Source: Pseudacidovorax sp. NFM-22 (GTDB lineage Bacteria; Pseudomonadota; Gammaproteobacteria; Burkholderiales; Burkholderiaceae_C). From it: 64,000 bases of DNA. The translations under genes were made by a program, and so were the position numbers. Of this stretch, positions 20,017 to 28,410 are shown piece by piece; the first letter of the stretch is position 1; every line of letters begins with the position of its first letter. The notes below the pieces were generated by a model. That model had not been told where the DNA came from and made no database searches. It saw only the letters and a program-made list of their open reading frames with translations. The stretch is taken from positions 1 to 64,000 of the forward strand of contig NZ_JACBFY010000007.1 of the NCBI RefSeq assembly GCF_021401245.1. Reading direction: 5' to 3'.

Positions 20017-21267
20017 TTAGCTGCGCGAGGCGACGCGCTCGGCACCGGCCGAGCTGGCGGCCGTCATCGGCACCTCGGTGGGCGCCACGACCATGCCGGG
20101 CCGCACATGCTGCGTGCCGTTGACCACGACACGTTCGCCAGCCTTCAGGCCGGTGCTGACCACGCGCAGGCCCTGAACGGGCGCACCCAGCGTGATCTCG
20201 CGGTATTCGGTCTTGTTGCCCTCGCCCACCACCAGCACGAACTTCTTGCTCTGGTCGGTGCCGATGGCCCGCTCACTGACCAGCAACGCACGGCTCTCGC
20301 CCGCCCGGCCCATGCGGATGCGGGCGAACTGACCGGGAATGAGCGCGCCGTCCGCGTTGTCGAAGCGGGCGCGCACCCGCACCGTGCCGCTGCGCGCATC
20401 GACCTGGTTGTCGATCAGCTGCAGGCGACCTTCGTAGGGCGTGCCGTCGGTGGCGGCAGTGCCCATCTGCACCGGGATGCTGGCGAGCTGGCCCCGCGCA
20501 CTGGCACCGCCGGGCAAAGCCTTCAAGGCGCGGGCCACCACCTGCTCGTCGGCATCGAAGCTGGCATAGATGGGGCTCACCGACACCAGCGTGGTCAGCA
20601 CCGGCGCACCCGGGCCGGCGGGCACGAGATTGCCCACCGTCACCTCGGCCCGGCCGATGCGGCCGGCCACGGGTGCGCGCACCTGCGTGTACGACAGGTT
20701 CAGCCTGGCACTCTGCAGCGCGGCCTGGGCGGCGCGCAGGTTGGCTTCGGCTTCCTGGCCGGCATTGAGGCGCTCATCCAGTTCGCGCTGGGCGATGGCC
20801 TGCTCGCCGTACAGCCGGCGGGCGCGCTCCTGCTCGCTGCGGGTGTAGGCGGCGCGGGCCTGGGCCGAGGCCACCTGCGCCTCGGCGCGCTGAACCTCGG
20901 CCTGGTAGGGCGCGGCGTCGATGGTCAGCAGCAGTTCGCCCTGCTTGACCAGCGCGCCTTCGCGGAAGTGGATGGCCTGCACGGCGCCGGCCACGCGCGA
21001 GCGGACCTCGACGCGCTCGACGGCTTCGAGGCGGCCCGAGAACTCGTCCCAGGCGCTGACGGGCCGCGACTCGACGGCGGCCACGGTCACGGGCGTGGCA
21101 GGGGGAGCCGCGGGCACGGGCGTGTCGCTGGCCTCGGCGCGCAGGCCGGGAACCCCCAGCACACCGGCGCCGATGGCGAGCACGGCGGTGAGGCTGGTGA
21201 TGGCGGGCCACACACGGCGGCGGGTGGGCGACGCGGCGGCCGCGGAGGTGTTGTCGAGGTGGGACAT
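20017..21267 (-). CDS. ceoA: RND efflux membrane-fusion protein (CeoA/BpeE/MexE-like)
   Basis: The 416-residue adaptor has an N-terminal membrane anchor or signal (WPAITSLTAVLAIGAGVLG), a lipoyl/hairpin region with VRSRVAGAVQAIHFREGALVKQGELLLTID, and barrel domains typical of HlyD-type adaptors. It bridges the RND pump and outer-membrane channel. Start ATG 21267 (MSHLDNTS) is preferred to the longer frame because it places the hydrophobic segment at the N-terminus. A 131-base gap separates it from the pump gene. Confidence 0.88.
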   Translation of the reverse strand: MSHLDNTSAAAASPTRRRVWPAITSLTAVLAIGAGVLGVPGLRAEASDTPVPAAPPATPVTVAAVESRPVSAWDEFSGRLEAVERVEVRSRVAGAVQAIHFREGALVKQGELLLTIDAAPYQAEVQRAEAQVASAQARAAYTRSEQERARRLYGEQAIAQRELDERLNAGQEAEANLRAAQAALQSARLNLSYTQVRAPVAGRIGRAEVTVGNLVPAGPGAPVLTTLVSVSPIYASFDADEQVVARALKALPGGASARGQLASIPVQMGTAATDGTPYEGRLQLIDNQVDARSGTVRVRARFDNADGALIPGQFARIRMGRAGESRALLVSERAIGTDQSKKFVLVVGEGNKTEYREITLGAPVQGLRVVSTGLKAGERVVVNGTQHVRPGMVVAPTEVPMTAASSAGAERVASRS

Positions 21268-21466
21268 GGAGGTCTTTCTTTCGGATCGAAGGAATGCAGG
21301 GGCCAGCCCGGCGCTTGTGGCGCAGGCGGCATGGGCGTGGCAGAAGAAGTGGCGTGTGCGCGAATTCAGCAGGCGCAGCACGGCCCGCGCGGCCGGGCAA
21401 GGCCGCGAGCGCAGTCGCTAGGGGGTGATCGGTCAGCGCCGTACAGCGGCGCCGTCGGCACGCCGA

Positions 21467-22351
21467 TCAGCTGGGCGGCGTGGCCGCCGCCGCGCGCCGG
21501 GCCTCGAAGAAGGCCATGACCCTCTGCCGCGCGGCCACGCCGCAGGCTGGACATCCCGGGTCATCGGGCTGGTACAGCGCCTCGGGCCATTGGGAGGTGG
21601 CGGGCAGCACTTCCGCCACCACGTCGATGCCGGCGGCGCGCAGCCGCTTGGCATAGGCCAGGGCCTCGTCACGCATCGGGTCGTCGGGGCCGACCAGCAC
21701 CAGCGTCGGCGCCACGTCGGTCAGTCGCAGGGCCGAACCGGGCACCGCGTAGGGATGCGTGGCATCCATGGGGCGGCGCAGGTATTGCTGCCAGCCGGTG
21801 GCCCATTTGCAGGCCGCATCGGCGCAGGAGGCTTCGCGCAGCGAAGCGGTGCCGGCGCAAGGGTCCAGCATGGGCGAGAGCAGGATCTGGCCCGCCAGCG
21901 GCGGGTGGCCGCGGTCGCGGGCCACCAGCGCCACCGCAGCGGCAAGGTTGCCGCCGGCCTCCTCGCCCGCCAGGTAGATCTGCGCACCCTTGCCCGCCAG
22001 CTTGACGCGCTGCTTGTAGAGCCATTCGAGGGCCGCGAAGCCCACCTCGATGGGCTTGGGAAAGGGATGCTCGGGTGCCAGCGGATAGGCCAGCGACAGG
22101 ACGCGCGCACCCGCAGCGGCCAGCAGCCGGCCCACGTTGCGCCCGTTGTCCAGGTCGCCGCAGACGAAGGTGCCGCCATGGAAATGCAGCACCAGCGGCA
22201 TGACCGCCGCTCCCTTGACACGCTCGCCGTAGATGCGGGCCTTCACGGGCTCGCCGCCGGGCAGGTCGATGTGCAGGTCCTCCTCCGCCACGGCGCAGCC
22301 GCCGGCCGGGGAAGTGGCGGCGGACGCTGGGGCTTGGGGATTCGTGCTCAT
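21467..22351 (-). CDS. llpE: alpha/beta-hydrolase-like protein, LlpE-like, catalytic residues missing
   Basis: The 294-residue protein has the hormone-sensitive-lipase-like alpha/beta-hydrolase fold: an oxyanion motif seen as HFHGGTF (HGGG expected), then the nucleophile elbow region. The elbow reads LAGEEAGGN where GDSAGGN is expected, so the serine is a glutamate. The usual His near the C-terminus is also not evident. It is therefore probably not an active esterase. It is the first gene of the efflux operon, in the place of llpE in the Burkholderia ceo locus. It may be a binding or scaffold protein. Confidence 0.75.
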   Translation of the reverse strand: MSTNPQAPASAATSPAGGCAVAEEDLHIDLPGGEPVKARIYGERVKGAAVMPLVLHFHGGTFVCGDLDNGRNVGRLLAAAGARVLSLAYPLAPEHPFPKPIEVGFAALEWLYKQRVKLAGKGAQIYLAGEEAGGNLAAAVALVARDRGHPPLAGQILLSPMLDPCAGTASLREASCADAACKWATGWQQYLRRPMDATHPYAVPGSALRLTDVAPTLVLVGPDDPMRDEALAYAKRLRAAGIDVVAEVLPATSQWPEALYQPDDPGCPACGVAARQRVMAFFEARRAAAATPPS

Positions 22352-22537
22352 GGCAGGCCTTTCGGATCGGACGTGGGGAGTCTTTAGGGTGCGGCGTGGA
22401 TCGAACTATACGAACGCCCGCCGCTTGCACGGACCGTGCCGATGCCCCTACTCTGTTTCCCGCGCAGCAACAATGGAGGGCTGGTTGCCGCACAGAATGC
22501 GGGGCCACAAGGCGGACTGGCCATCGCCAGCCTGCCG

Positions 22538-22557
22538 CATCCCGCGCGCGCGGGATG
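22538..22557. promoter_or_regulatory. 20-base perfect palindrome upstream of the efflux regulator
   Basis: CATCCCGCGC followed by its exact complement GCGCGGGATG forms a 20-base palindrome ending 24 bases before the LysR ATG. It could be an operator or a leader hairpin. A smaller inverted repeat, GCACGG-A-CCGTGC, lies at 22427-22439 in the same 230-base divergent region. Confidence 0.45.
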
Positions 22558-22581
22558 TCAGCCCTTTTCGCACATCGATCC

Positions 22582-23526
22582 ATGGACCAGATCCAGACCA
22601 TGCGGGTGTTCGTGCGTGTCGTGGAGGCGGGCAATTTCACCCGCGCCGGCGACTCGCTCGGCCTGCCCAAGGCCACCGTGACCAAGCAGATCCAGTCGCT
22701 GGAGTCGCGGCTGCGCGTCAAGCTGCTCAATCGCACCACGCGGCGCGTGACCGTCACGCCCGACGGGGCGGCCTACTACGAGCGCGTCGCGCGCCTGCTC
22801 AGCGACTTCGACGAGCTGGAGTCGAGCATGACCAACAGCAACGCCGCGCCTTCGGGCCGGCTGCGCGTGGACGTGGGCACCGCCATGGCGCGGCTCGTCC
22901 TCATCCCGCGGCTGCAGAGTTTCTGCGACCAGTACCCCGACATCCAGGTCGACCTGGGCGTCAGTGATCGTCCGGTCGACCTGATCGGCGACAACGTGGA
23001 CGTGGTGATCCGCGGCGGCGAGATCGGCGACCAGTCGCTGGTGGCGCGGCGCATCGGCACCCTGCCCTTCATGACGGTCGCCTCGCCCGACTACCTGAAG
23101 CGCTACGGCGTGCCCCGCACGCCGCATGACCTGGAGCGCGGGCGGCAGCACGTCATCAATTTCTTCTCGCACAACTCGCGCCGGGTCTATCCGCTGGAGT
23201 TCCACAAGGATGGCGAGACGCTGGAGGTAACCGGCCCCGCCCGCCTTGCCGTGAACGACAGCAATGCCTACACCGAGGCAGCGCTCGCCGGCTTCGGCGT
23301 GGCGCAGATGGTGCGCTTCATCGCCGCGCCCTACGTGGCGCGGGGCGAGCTGGTGGAGTTGTTTCCGGACTGGGAATGCCCTCCCCTGCCGGTGCATGTG
23401 GTGTATCCGCCCAACCGCCACCTGAGTGCCAAGGTCCGCGCTTTCGTGGACTGGACGGCGGCGGAGTTCGCCCGCAACCAGGATCTGGCCCGGGCGCCGG
23501 ACACGGCAGCGGTCCGCGCCGGCTGA
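22582..23526 (+). CDS. ceoR: LysR-family regulator of the efflux operon (CeoR/BpeT-like)
   Basis: The 314-residue protein starts MDQIQTMRVFVRVVEAGNFTRAGDSLGLPKATVTKQIQSLESRL, the Crp-type N-terminus of the AphB/DsdC-like LysR branch to which CeoR and BpeT belong. The effector domain follows. It is divergent from llpE-ceoA-ceoB-opcM, as in Burkholderia, where salicylate or drugs act through this regulator. Start ATG 22582 is chosen over the 5'-extended frame because it opens directly at the helix-turn-helix. It converges on the rep gene with a 41-base gap. Confidence 0.82.
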   Translation: MDQIQTMRVFVRVVEAGNFTRAGDSLGLPKATVTKQIQSLESRLRVKLLNRTTRRVTVTPDGAAYYERVARLLSDFDELESSMTNSNAAPSGRLRVDVGTAMARLVLIPRLQSFCDQYPDIQVDLGVSDRPVDLIGDNVDVVIRGGEIGDQSLVARRIGTLPFMTVASPDYLKRYGVPRTPHDLERGRQHVINFFSHNSRRVYPLEFHKDGETLEVTGPARLAVNDSNAYTEAALAGFGVAQMVRFIAAPYVARGELVELFPDWECPPLPVHVVYPPNRHLSAKVRAFVDWTAAEFARNQDLARAPDTAAVRAG

Positions 23527-23567
23527 CGTCGGCGCTCACCGGTCTGCCCTGCCGGGCCGTGCCGGCA

Positions 23568-24959
23568 TCACTCCTCGTCGCCGCCCATCTCGGTCGCGAT
23601 CTCCAGCAGGTCTTCGGCGCTGGGCTTGTCCCAGCCGGGGCCGAAGGTCGCATCGCCGAAGAAGCGCAGCATCTCCTGCCGCACCATCGGATGCTGCCAG
23701 CCGCTGGAACCCAGCCGCTTGATGATGGACGGGTGGGCGCCGCGGCCCTGCAAGGCGAGCATCAGCTGGCCTTCCAGCTCGTGCTGGGTTTCCTCTGACA
23801 GTTGCTCGATGGCGGACAGGCAACGCTCGTTGGCGCGGCGAATCCACTCCGCCTGCCAGCGCTGGCGACGCTGCGACTGCTGCTCGCGCGCCGCCAGCGC
23901 CGCTGCGGCAGGATGGGCTGCGGCGGCCTGCGCCGCAGCATCGACCTGGTCGCTGCCCCGCGCCAGCAACGCCTTGAGATAGCGGGCCGGATCCCGCAGC
24001 GGTTCGGGATAGGCCGTGTTCACCCGGCGCTCCAGCACGTCGAGCGCCGAGCGCACCGCGGCCTCGTCGCAGCCCGCCGCCATCTGCTCGAAGGCTTCCT
24101 CGCTCACTCCCAGCGCGATGGCGCGGCTCACGGCGACCATGTCGACCGGCGCGGGCGCGCGGGCCAATGTGAGCGCCGACTGCTTCTTCCGGCCAATGTG
24201 GAACTGGATCTCGTCGATGAAGCGCCCCTGCTTGTGCTCGACCAGCTCGATCTCCAGATCGGTGATCGCATTGACTTCGGCGATGGCCGGCTTGAGGGTG
24301 TCGCGCTTGAAGATCCGGTATTCGAGGCGGTCGGTTTTCTCGGTGTGGGGATTGCCGCTGAGCACCGGGTACCACCAGCGCCAGGGCTGTCGTGCCGTCC
24401 GGCCGATGTCCTTGTAGCGGGTGCAGATCTCGTAGAGCACCACGCCCGCATGGGTGCGCAACTGGCTGATCACTTCGAGCCGAAGCCGCGCGAACACGCT
24501 CGGGTCCAGCAGTTCCTGCTTCAGGTTGACCGCATAAGACCACTCGACCCAGACCTGGCCCCGCTCCTTGCTGAGTCGCGCATGGGCCAGCAGGCCACTG
24601 ACGTTCCAGGCCGCGCCCTCCCCGCTCGTGGGCGACTGCCACTCCACGGTGGTGGACACCATGGCCCTCAGGTGCTTCTTGATCAGCGCATGGTCGTTGC
24701 TGTCGAAATCCAGGCCGCGGACCACCGAGTCGAGCGGGGTCCGGAAGACGTCCTTTTCCATCCCCTGCTCCTGCGCCAGGTACAGGAGCACGTTGTAGCT
24801 CTTGCGTCCAAGGGTGGTGATCCGCGTCGACTTGGGAACGATGGCCAGCGTGTTGACGGCCTTGCGCAGCAGTTGCACGTCGTCGGAGACGGCCGGACCG
24901 CCGCCGCCCGCGGAAGCACGGGCGCGCACGGTGTCGGGAGTCCGGAGGGTTCGAGCCAT
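23568..24959 (-). CDS. Rep_3-family replication initiator protein
   Basis: The 463-residue protein carries two winged-helix domains of the Rep_3/RepB class (about residues 25-280). The second includes YRIFKRDTLKPAIAEVNAITDLEIELVEHKQGRFIDEIQFHI, the initiator signature seen in RepA of pPS10, RepE and Pi. It binds iterons and melts the origin. An extra C-terminal part of about 180 residues is unlike small plasmid Reps and includes a coiled-coil-like AREQQSQRRQRWQAEW region. ATG 24959 is chosen because upstream frames run into the origin. The operator-like repeat CTTTCACCTGAAAG lies 32 bases upstream. The neighbouring par genes fit a second chromosome or megaplasmid. Confidence 0.88.
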   Translation of the reverse strand: MARTLRTPDTVRARASAGGGGPAVSDDVQLLRKAVNTLAIVPKSTRITTLGRKSYNVLLYLAQEQGMEKDVFRTPLDSVVRGLDFDSNDHALIKKHLRAMVSTTVEWQSPTSGEGAAWNVSGLLAHARLSKERGQVWVEWSYAVNLKQELLDPSVFARLRLEVISQLRTHAGVVLYEICTRYKDIGRTARQPWRWWYPVLSGNPHTEKTDRLEYRIFKRDTLKPAIAEVNAITDLEIELVEHKQGRFIDEIQFHIGRKKQSALTLARAPAPVDMVAVSRAIALGVSEEAFEQMAAGCDEAAVRSALDVLERRVNTAYPEPLRDPARYLKALLARGSDQVDAAAQAAAAHPAAAALAAREQQSQRRQRWQAEWIRRANERCLSAIEQLSEETQHELEGQLMLALQGRGAHPSIIKRLGSSGWQHPMVRQEMLRFFGDATFGPGWDKPSAEDLLEIATEMGGDEE

Positions 24960-24990
24960 GGACGGTAATGTACGCGAGAGGTGATCGGGC

Positions 24991-25004
24991 CTTTCACCTG
25001 AAAG
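24991..25004. promoter_or_regulatory. inverted repeat, likely Rep autorepression operator
   Basis: CTTTCA-CC-TGAAAG is a perfect 6+2+6 inverted repeat 32 bases upstream of the rep ATG. Its arm TGAAA is the start of the iteron motif nearby. In Rep_3 plasmids the initiator binds as a dimer to such inverted half-iterons to repress its own gene; here this is inferred. Confidence 0.55.
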
Positions 25005-25021
25005 CGTTCGGATCCTGTTCC

Positions 25022-25302
25022 TGAAAACTCTCACGTGAAACCGGCGCTGCGCCCCGCTCACACAGGCGCAAGCGGAGAGTTTTCGGGATGACCGGCTGAA
25101 GGAGTCCGGGCGCAGCCACCTGGGCACGGCGCGCCGCCCCGATTTCGGCCCTGGAGAGCCCTTCCCTCTTCCACAGCGCACCACAAAGCGGCGCCACGCG
25201 CCTCGACGGAGGCCCACGGAGCGATGGCCCGCCCTTCTTTCCTGAAAACACTCACCTCAGCCCGCCTCGCCGGGACCTCGCGGACTCATGAAAACACGCA
25301 CC
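25022..25302. repeat. dispersed iteron-like motifs (TGAAAACWCKCMC)
   Basis: Four copies of a 13-base motif: TGAAAACTCTCAC at 25022-25034, the reverse strand form GAAAACTCTCC at 25074-25084, TGAAAACACTCAC at 25243-25255, and TGAAAACACGCAC at 25289-25301. The last two are 46 bases apart, close to a whole number of helical turns. They sit between rep and parA. They are good candidates for Rep binding. Confidence 0.6.
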
Positions 25303-25502
25303 CTCACTACCGAAAAGTCTCCGTCTTCTCCCGTCTCCCTGGCTCTCAGCTCCCGATCCGTCGCCGTATCGTCCCGAATCCCTGCATGTCTTAGGCGCCA
25401 AGTGCTTGTCACCATTGGGTTTTCTCGATGCTAAAGGTATTAAAGGGATTGAAGGACTTAGAGTCTTTCCTAAAGGCAATCTAACCCCCAGAAATCGAAT
25501 CA

Positions 25503-25559
25503 CACCGCAGATGCGGTGGCCTTGACGTTTTTCCAGCCATTTCACGGAATTCCGTCAAG
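25503..25559. promoter_or_regulatory. parA promoter/operator palindromes
   Basis: CACCGCA-GA-TGCGGTG (25503-25518) is a perfect 7+2+7 inverted repeat. CTTGACG (25521-25527, containing a -35 like TTGACG) is matched by CGTCAAG at 25553-25559. The 12-base palindrome ACGGAATTCCGT fills 25544-25555. A weak -10 would fall at about 25545-25550. Large HTH-bearing ParA proteins repress their own promoters, and these repeats are the probable targets. Confidence 0.5.
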
Positions 25560-25593
25560 CGGCTCGGTAAACTCGAGCGATCAGGAGTTTCAT

Positions 25594-26826
25594 ATGGCAT
25601 CTTCCCCCCTTCCAGCCCCTAGGCCCATCAGCCTGTCAGACATTGCCGCGCAGGCCGAGCGCGCGGTTGCCATGATGGAGCAGATTCGCTCCGCCATGTT
25701 GGCGCCCACTGCCCGCAAAGAAGCCCCCATGTTCAGCCTCTCCCAGCTGGCCAGCTTGCTGGAGATGGAAAAAGGCTCGATCTCGCACCGGCTAGGCAAA
25801 GGCGACCTGCCGGCGGGGCGGCTCAACGCATCGGGCAGCCGACGGGAGTTCACGCTGGCCGAAGCGCGTCAGTGGGTTCGCGAGTACCGCAAGGACCGCC
25901 TGCGGCCCGAGGGTGCCGAAGCCGTGACCATTTCCATCGGCAACTTCAAGGGCGGCGTGTCAAAGACGACGACGGCCGTCACCCTGGCGCAAGGCCTGTC
26001 GCTGCTGGGGCATCGCGTGCTGGTCATCGACACCGATCCTCAAGGTTCGCTGACCACGCTGTTCGGCATCCTCCCAGACACGGAAGTCGAGGAACAGGAC
26101 ACCATCCTGCCTCTGGCCATGGGAACGGAGACCTCGATTCGGTACGCGATCCGCTCCACCTATTGGGACGGCATCGACCTGGTGGCTGCCGCGCCCGTGT
26201 TGTTCGGTGCAGAGTTCGCGCTCCCTGCGCGGCAGACGCAGGAGCCCGGTTTCGAGTTCTGGCGGGTGCTGGACCTCGGCATCGACGACGTGCGTGGCGA
26301 CTACGACGTGATCGTGATCGACACCCCCCCTGCCCTGTCGTACACGACCATCAATGCCTTCATGGCCTCCAACGGCATCATCATGCCGTTGCCGCCGAAT
26401 GCCCTCGACTTTGCTTCCGCCTCGCAGTTCTGGAGCCTTTTCTCCGACCTGACCGGGGAACTGCTCACCAAGCGAGGTTTGGACAAGCATTTCGATTTCA
26501 TCCATGTGCTGCTGGCCCGGGTCGATTCGGCCGACGCCGCCAGTACGGTGATCCGCCAATGGATCGGCCAGACCTATGCGGAAAAGGTGCTCCCCGTGGA
26601 GATTCCCAAGACCGCCGTCACCGGAGTGGCCAGTGCTGAGTTCGGCACCGTGTACGACGTGTCCCGCTACGACGGAAGCGCCCGCACCTTCAAACGTGCA
26701 CGGGACGCCTATGACAGCTTCGTTGGGCAGATCGAAGGGTCAGTCCGCGCCGTGTGGAACGGGCAGGCCGGGGTGTTGAACGGTTCAACACCCCCGGTCA
26801 ACTCGCCTAAGGAGGGTCGTCGATGA
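25594..26826 (+). CDS. parA: ParA partition ATPase (type Ia, with N-terminal HTH)
   Basis: The 410-residue ATPase starts at ATG 25594 with AGGAG seven bases upstream. Residues 46-90 form a helix-turn-helix (MFSLSQLASLLEMEKGSISHRLGKGD) for operator binding. The deviant Walker A is FKGGVSKTTTAVTLAQG near residue 116, and later come VLVIDTDPQGS and YDVIVIDTPPALS. It positions replicon copies with ParB. Its stop overlaps the parB ATG (ATGA), so the pair is coupled. The C-terminal tail WNGQAGVLNGSTPPVNSP is encoded by a parS-like palindrome. Confidence 0.93.
   Translation: MASSPLPAPRPISLSDIAAQAERAVAMMEQIRSAMLAPTARKEAPMFSLSQLASLLEMEKGSISHRLGKGDLPAGRLNASGSRREFTLAEARQWVREYRKDRLRPEGAEAVTISIGNFKGGVSKTTTAVTLAQGLSLLGHRVLVIDTDPQGSLTTLFGILPDTEVEEQDTILPLAMGTETSIRYAIRSTYWDGIDLVAAAPVLFGAEFALPARQTQEPGFEFWRVLDLGIDDVRGDYDVIVIDTPPALSYTTINAFMASNGIIMPLPPNALDFASASQFWSLFSDLTGELLTKRGLDKHFDFIHVLLARVDSADAASTVIRQWIGQTYAEKVLPVEIPKTAVTGVASAEFGTVYDVSRYDGSARTFKRARDAYDSFVGQIEGSVRAVWNGQAGVLNGSTPPVNSPKEGRR
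26770..26794. other. candidate parS site 1, within the 3' end of parA
   Basis: A 25-base perfect palindrome (centre G at 26782) with core GTTGAACGGTTCAAC. It translates in the parA frame as GVLNGSTP. The same core with a central C occurs twice more near parB. This clustering, the palindromic form and the position point to a ParB binding site. Confidence 0.75.
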
Positions 26827-27905
26827 GCAAGAAGCTTGCAGCCAAGGCGAGCCTGATCCAGCTGCCGCCCTTTCGCATGCCGCCTGCGGTGCCGGCGGCC
26901 CCGTCCGTTGACGACCAGCCCCGCGAACTGCCGGTCAGCCCCACGGGTGCGCCATCCGCAGCCAGCGCCCCCAACCCGGAGGCGCGACCCAAGACCGCGC
27001 CCGGGTCCATGGCGGTGTTCATGGCATCGCAGTCGGCGGCGGTGAAAGAGGCGGAAGAGCTGAAGCTCAAGCTGCGCGCCTTCGAGGGTGCGGTGCCGAT
27101 GAAGGCTTTGGATCCCCGGCGGATCCGCGCTTCCCGGTGGGCGAACCGGCATGCCAACGCGCTTGCCGACAAGGCCTTCGAGGAGTTGAAGGCGGACATC
27201 GCGTCGAGCGGGACGAACGTGCAGCCTGTCTGTGTCCGTGCGCTGGCTGTAGGTACCGATCCGTCGGCCGACTATGAGCTCGTGTTTGGCCACCGTCGAC
27301 ATCGCGCCTGTCTGGAACTGGGCATCCCCGTCCAGGCCATCATTGCGGACATCGACGACAAAGGCCTGTTCGAGGCCATGGAGCGCGAGAACCGCGCCCG
27401 CAAGAACCTCAGCGCCTGGGAGCAGGGCATGATGTACCGGCGGGCGCTCGACAACGGGCTGTACCCGTCCCAGCGCAAGCTCGCCGAAGCGGTGGGCGTC
27501 GATCTCTCGCTGATCTCCAAGAGCCTTGCGCTGGCCCGTTTGCCCGATGCAGTGGTCGAGGCGTTTCCGTCGCCTCTCGACGTGCAGTTCCGTTGGGCAC
27601 AGCCGCTCAGCGAAGTGCTGCAGCGGGACCCCGAAGGCCTTGTCGCACGCGCCAAGGAACTGAAAGCCAGCAAGGTGGCGTTGAATGCCAAGCAGGTGCT
27701 CGACGCCCTACTGGGCCAAGCCGACAAGGTGTTGAACCGTTCAACAACCCCGGCTGAACGGCGCTTGGGCAGGGCAGGGCAGGGGGCTGTGCTAGCTGCG
27801 GACGCGACCGGCCGAATGACGCTGCGCTTCGACCCGGGTGTTCTGACACCGGCGCGTGAAGCGGCGCTGATCGACTGGTTGAACGCGCAACTCGAGGCAG
27901 ACTGA
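26823..27905 (+). CDS. parB: ParB partition DNA-binding protein
   Basis: The 360-residue protein has an N-terminal ParB/Srx CTPase-type domain (GHRRHRACLELGIPVQAII near residue 155, ERENRARKNLSAWE near 185), a KorB/Spo0J helix-turn-helix (SQRKLAEAVGVDLSLISKSLALARLP near 220), and a C-terminal domain for dimer formation. About 100 N-terminal residues rich in Ala and Pro precede the domain. The GHRRHRA form differs from the GERRxRA of chromosomal ParB, as is usual for plasmid and chromid proteins. ATG overlaps parA by four bases. The gene contains a parS-like site and a G-run motif (27767-27786) in its own coding part. Confidence 0.93.
   Translation: MSKKLAAKASLIQLPPFRMPPAVPAAPSVDDQPRELPVSPTGAPSAASAPNPEARPKTAPGSMAVFMASQSAAVKEAEELKLKLRAFEGAVPMKALDPRRIRASRWANRHANALADKAFEELKADIASSGTNVQPVCVRALAVGTDPSADYELVFGHRRHRACLELGIPVQAIIADIDDKGLFEAMERENRARKNLSAWEQGMMYRRALDNGLYPSQRKLAEAVGVDLSLISKSLALARLPDAVVEAFPSPLDVQFRWAQPLSEVLQRDPEGLVARAKELKASKVALNAKQVLDALLGQADKVLNRSTTPAERRLGRAGQGAVLAADATGRMTLRFDPGVLTPAREAALIDWLNAQLEAD
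27730..27746. other. candidate parS site 2, within parB
   Basis: A 17-base perfect palindrome with core GTTGAACCGTTCAAC (27731-27745). It is translated as VLNRSTT in parB, between the helix-turn-helix and the C-terminal domain. The flanks are less symmetric than in sites 1 and 3. Confidence 0.72.
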
Positions 27906-27913
27906 TCGCGCGC

Positions 27914-27940
27914 GGTGGTGTTGAACCGTTCAACACCACC
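27914..27940. other. candidate parS site 3, just downstream of parB
   Basis: A 27-base perfect palindrome centred on C27927 with the same core GTTGAACCGTTCAAC and longer matching arms. It begins nine bases after the parB stop. It is the longest of the three. Confidence 0.78.
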
Positions 27941-28410
27941 ATTTGAGCGTCATGGTGCCGGGGCCATGACCACTTGGAGGAGGGTGTTCATCCACCCTCC
28001 GCCTTGTGTCCCCAGATTCCCGAATTCTTCCTCTCTGGCAATGGCGCGGCGCTCCGCCGATGCATGTACACAGGTCTGGTACTTCGCATCACCATTTCGT
28101 CCCCGCGCCCCATCTCCCCCTGCAACGCGGCAGGCCCTGACCCTGCGTCCGAATTGCGCCGGCATCGCACACGGTCTAGGTCAGAAGCCTTGCCAGACGC
28201 CCACGCTTGCGCTGCACTGTTGCTACACCGACTGCTGACCGAGTTCATCTCATCCTCTCAAACACTCGGGGGCGGGACTCACCCCTCGAAGGTCGGGCAC
28301 CCGCCCTGCTGAGGCGCGCTCGTCTGTCGGCGCAAGAACGTTGGCATCCATTGCCGGGCGCTCGGCGTGCGCCGTCGACGCCGTCTCAAAGCTGTCGGAA
28401 ATCGTCTGCA

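Larger units (their letters stand above)
24960..25593. other. replication origin/partition promoter region between rep and parA
   Basis: This 634-base space has no convincing gene. From left to right it holds the rep operator repeat (24991-25004), scattered TGAAAAC-type motifs (25022-25302), an AT-richer stretch at about 25416-25500 with three copies of TAAAGG (25432, 25441, 25471) that could be the melting element, and inverted repeats before parA (25503-25559). No strong DnaA box was found; TCTTCCACA near 25168 is a poor match. This is the layout expected for an iteron-type origin. Confidence 0.7.

Noticed and set aside
25160..25175. DnaA box in the origin region
   Set aside because: TCTTCCACA differs at two positions from the consensus and no cluster of boxes is present.
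27979..28000. Intrinsic terminator after parB
   Set aside because: The hairpin is good but no T-run follows on either strand, so it is only mentioned as a hairpin.
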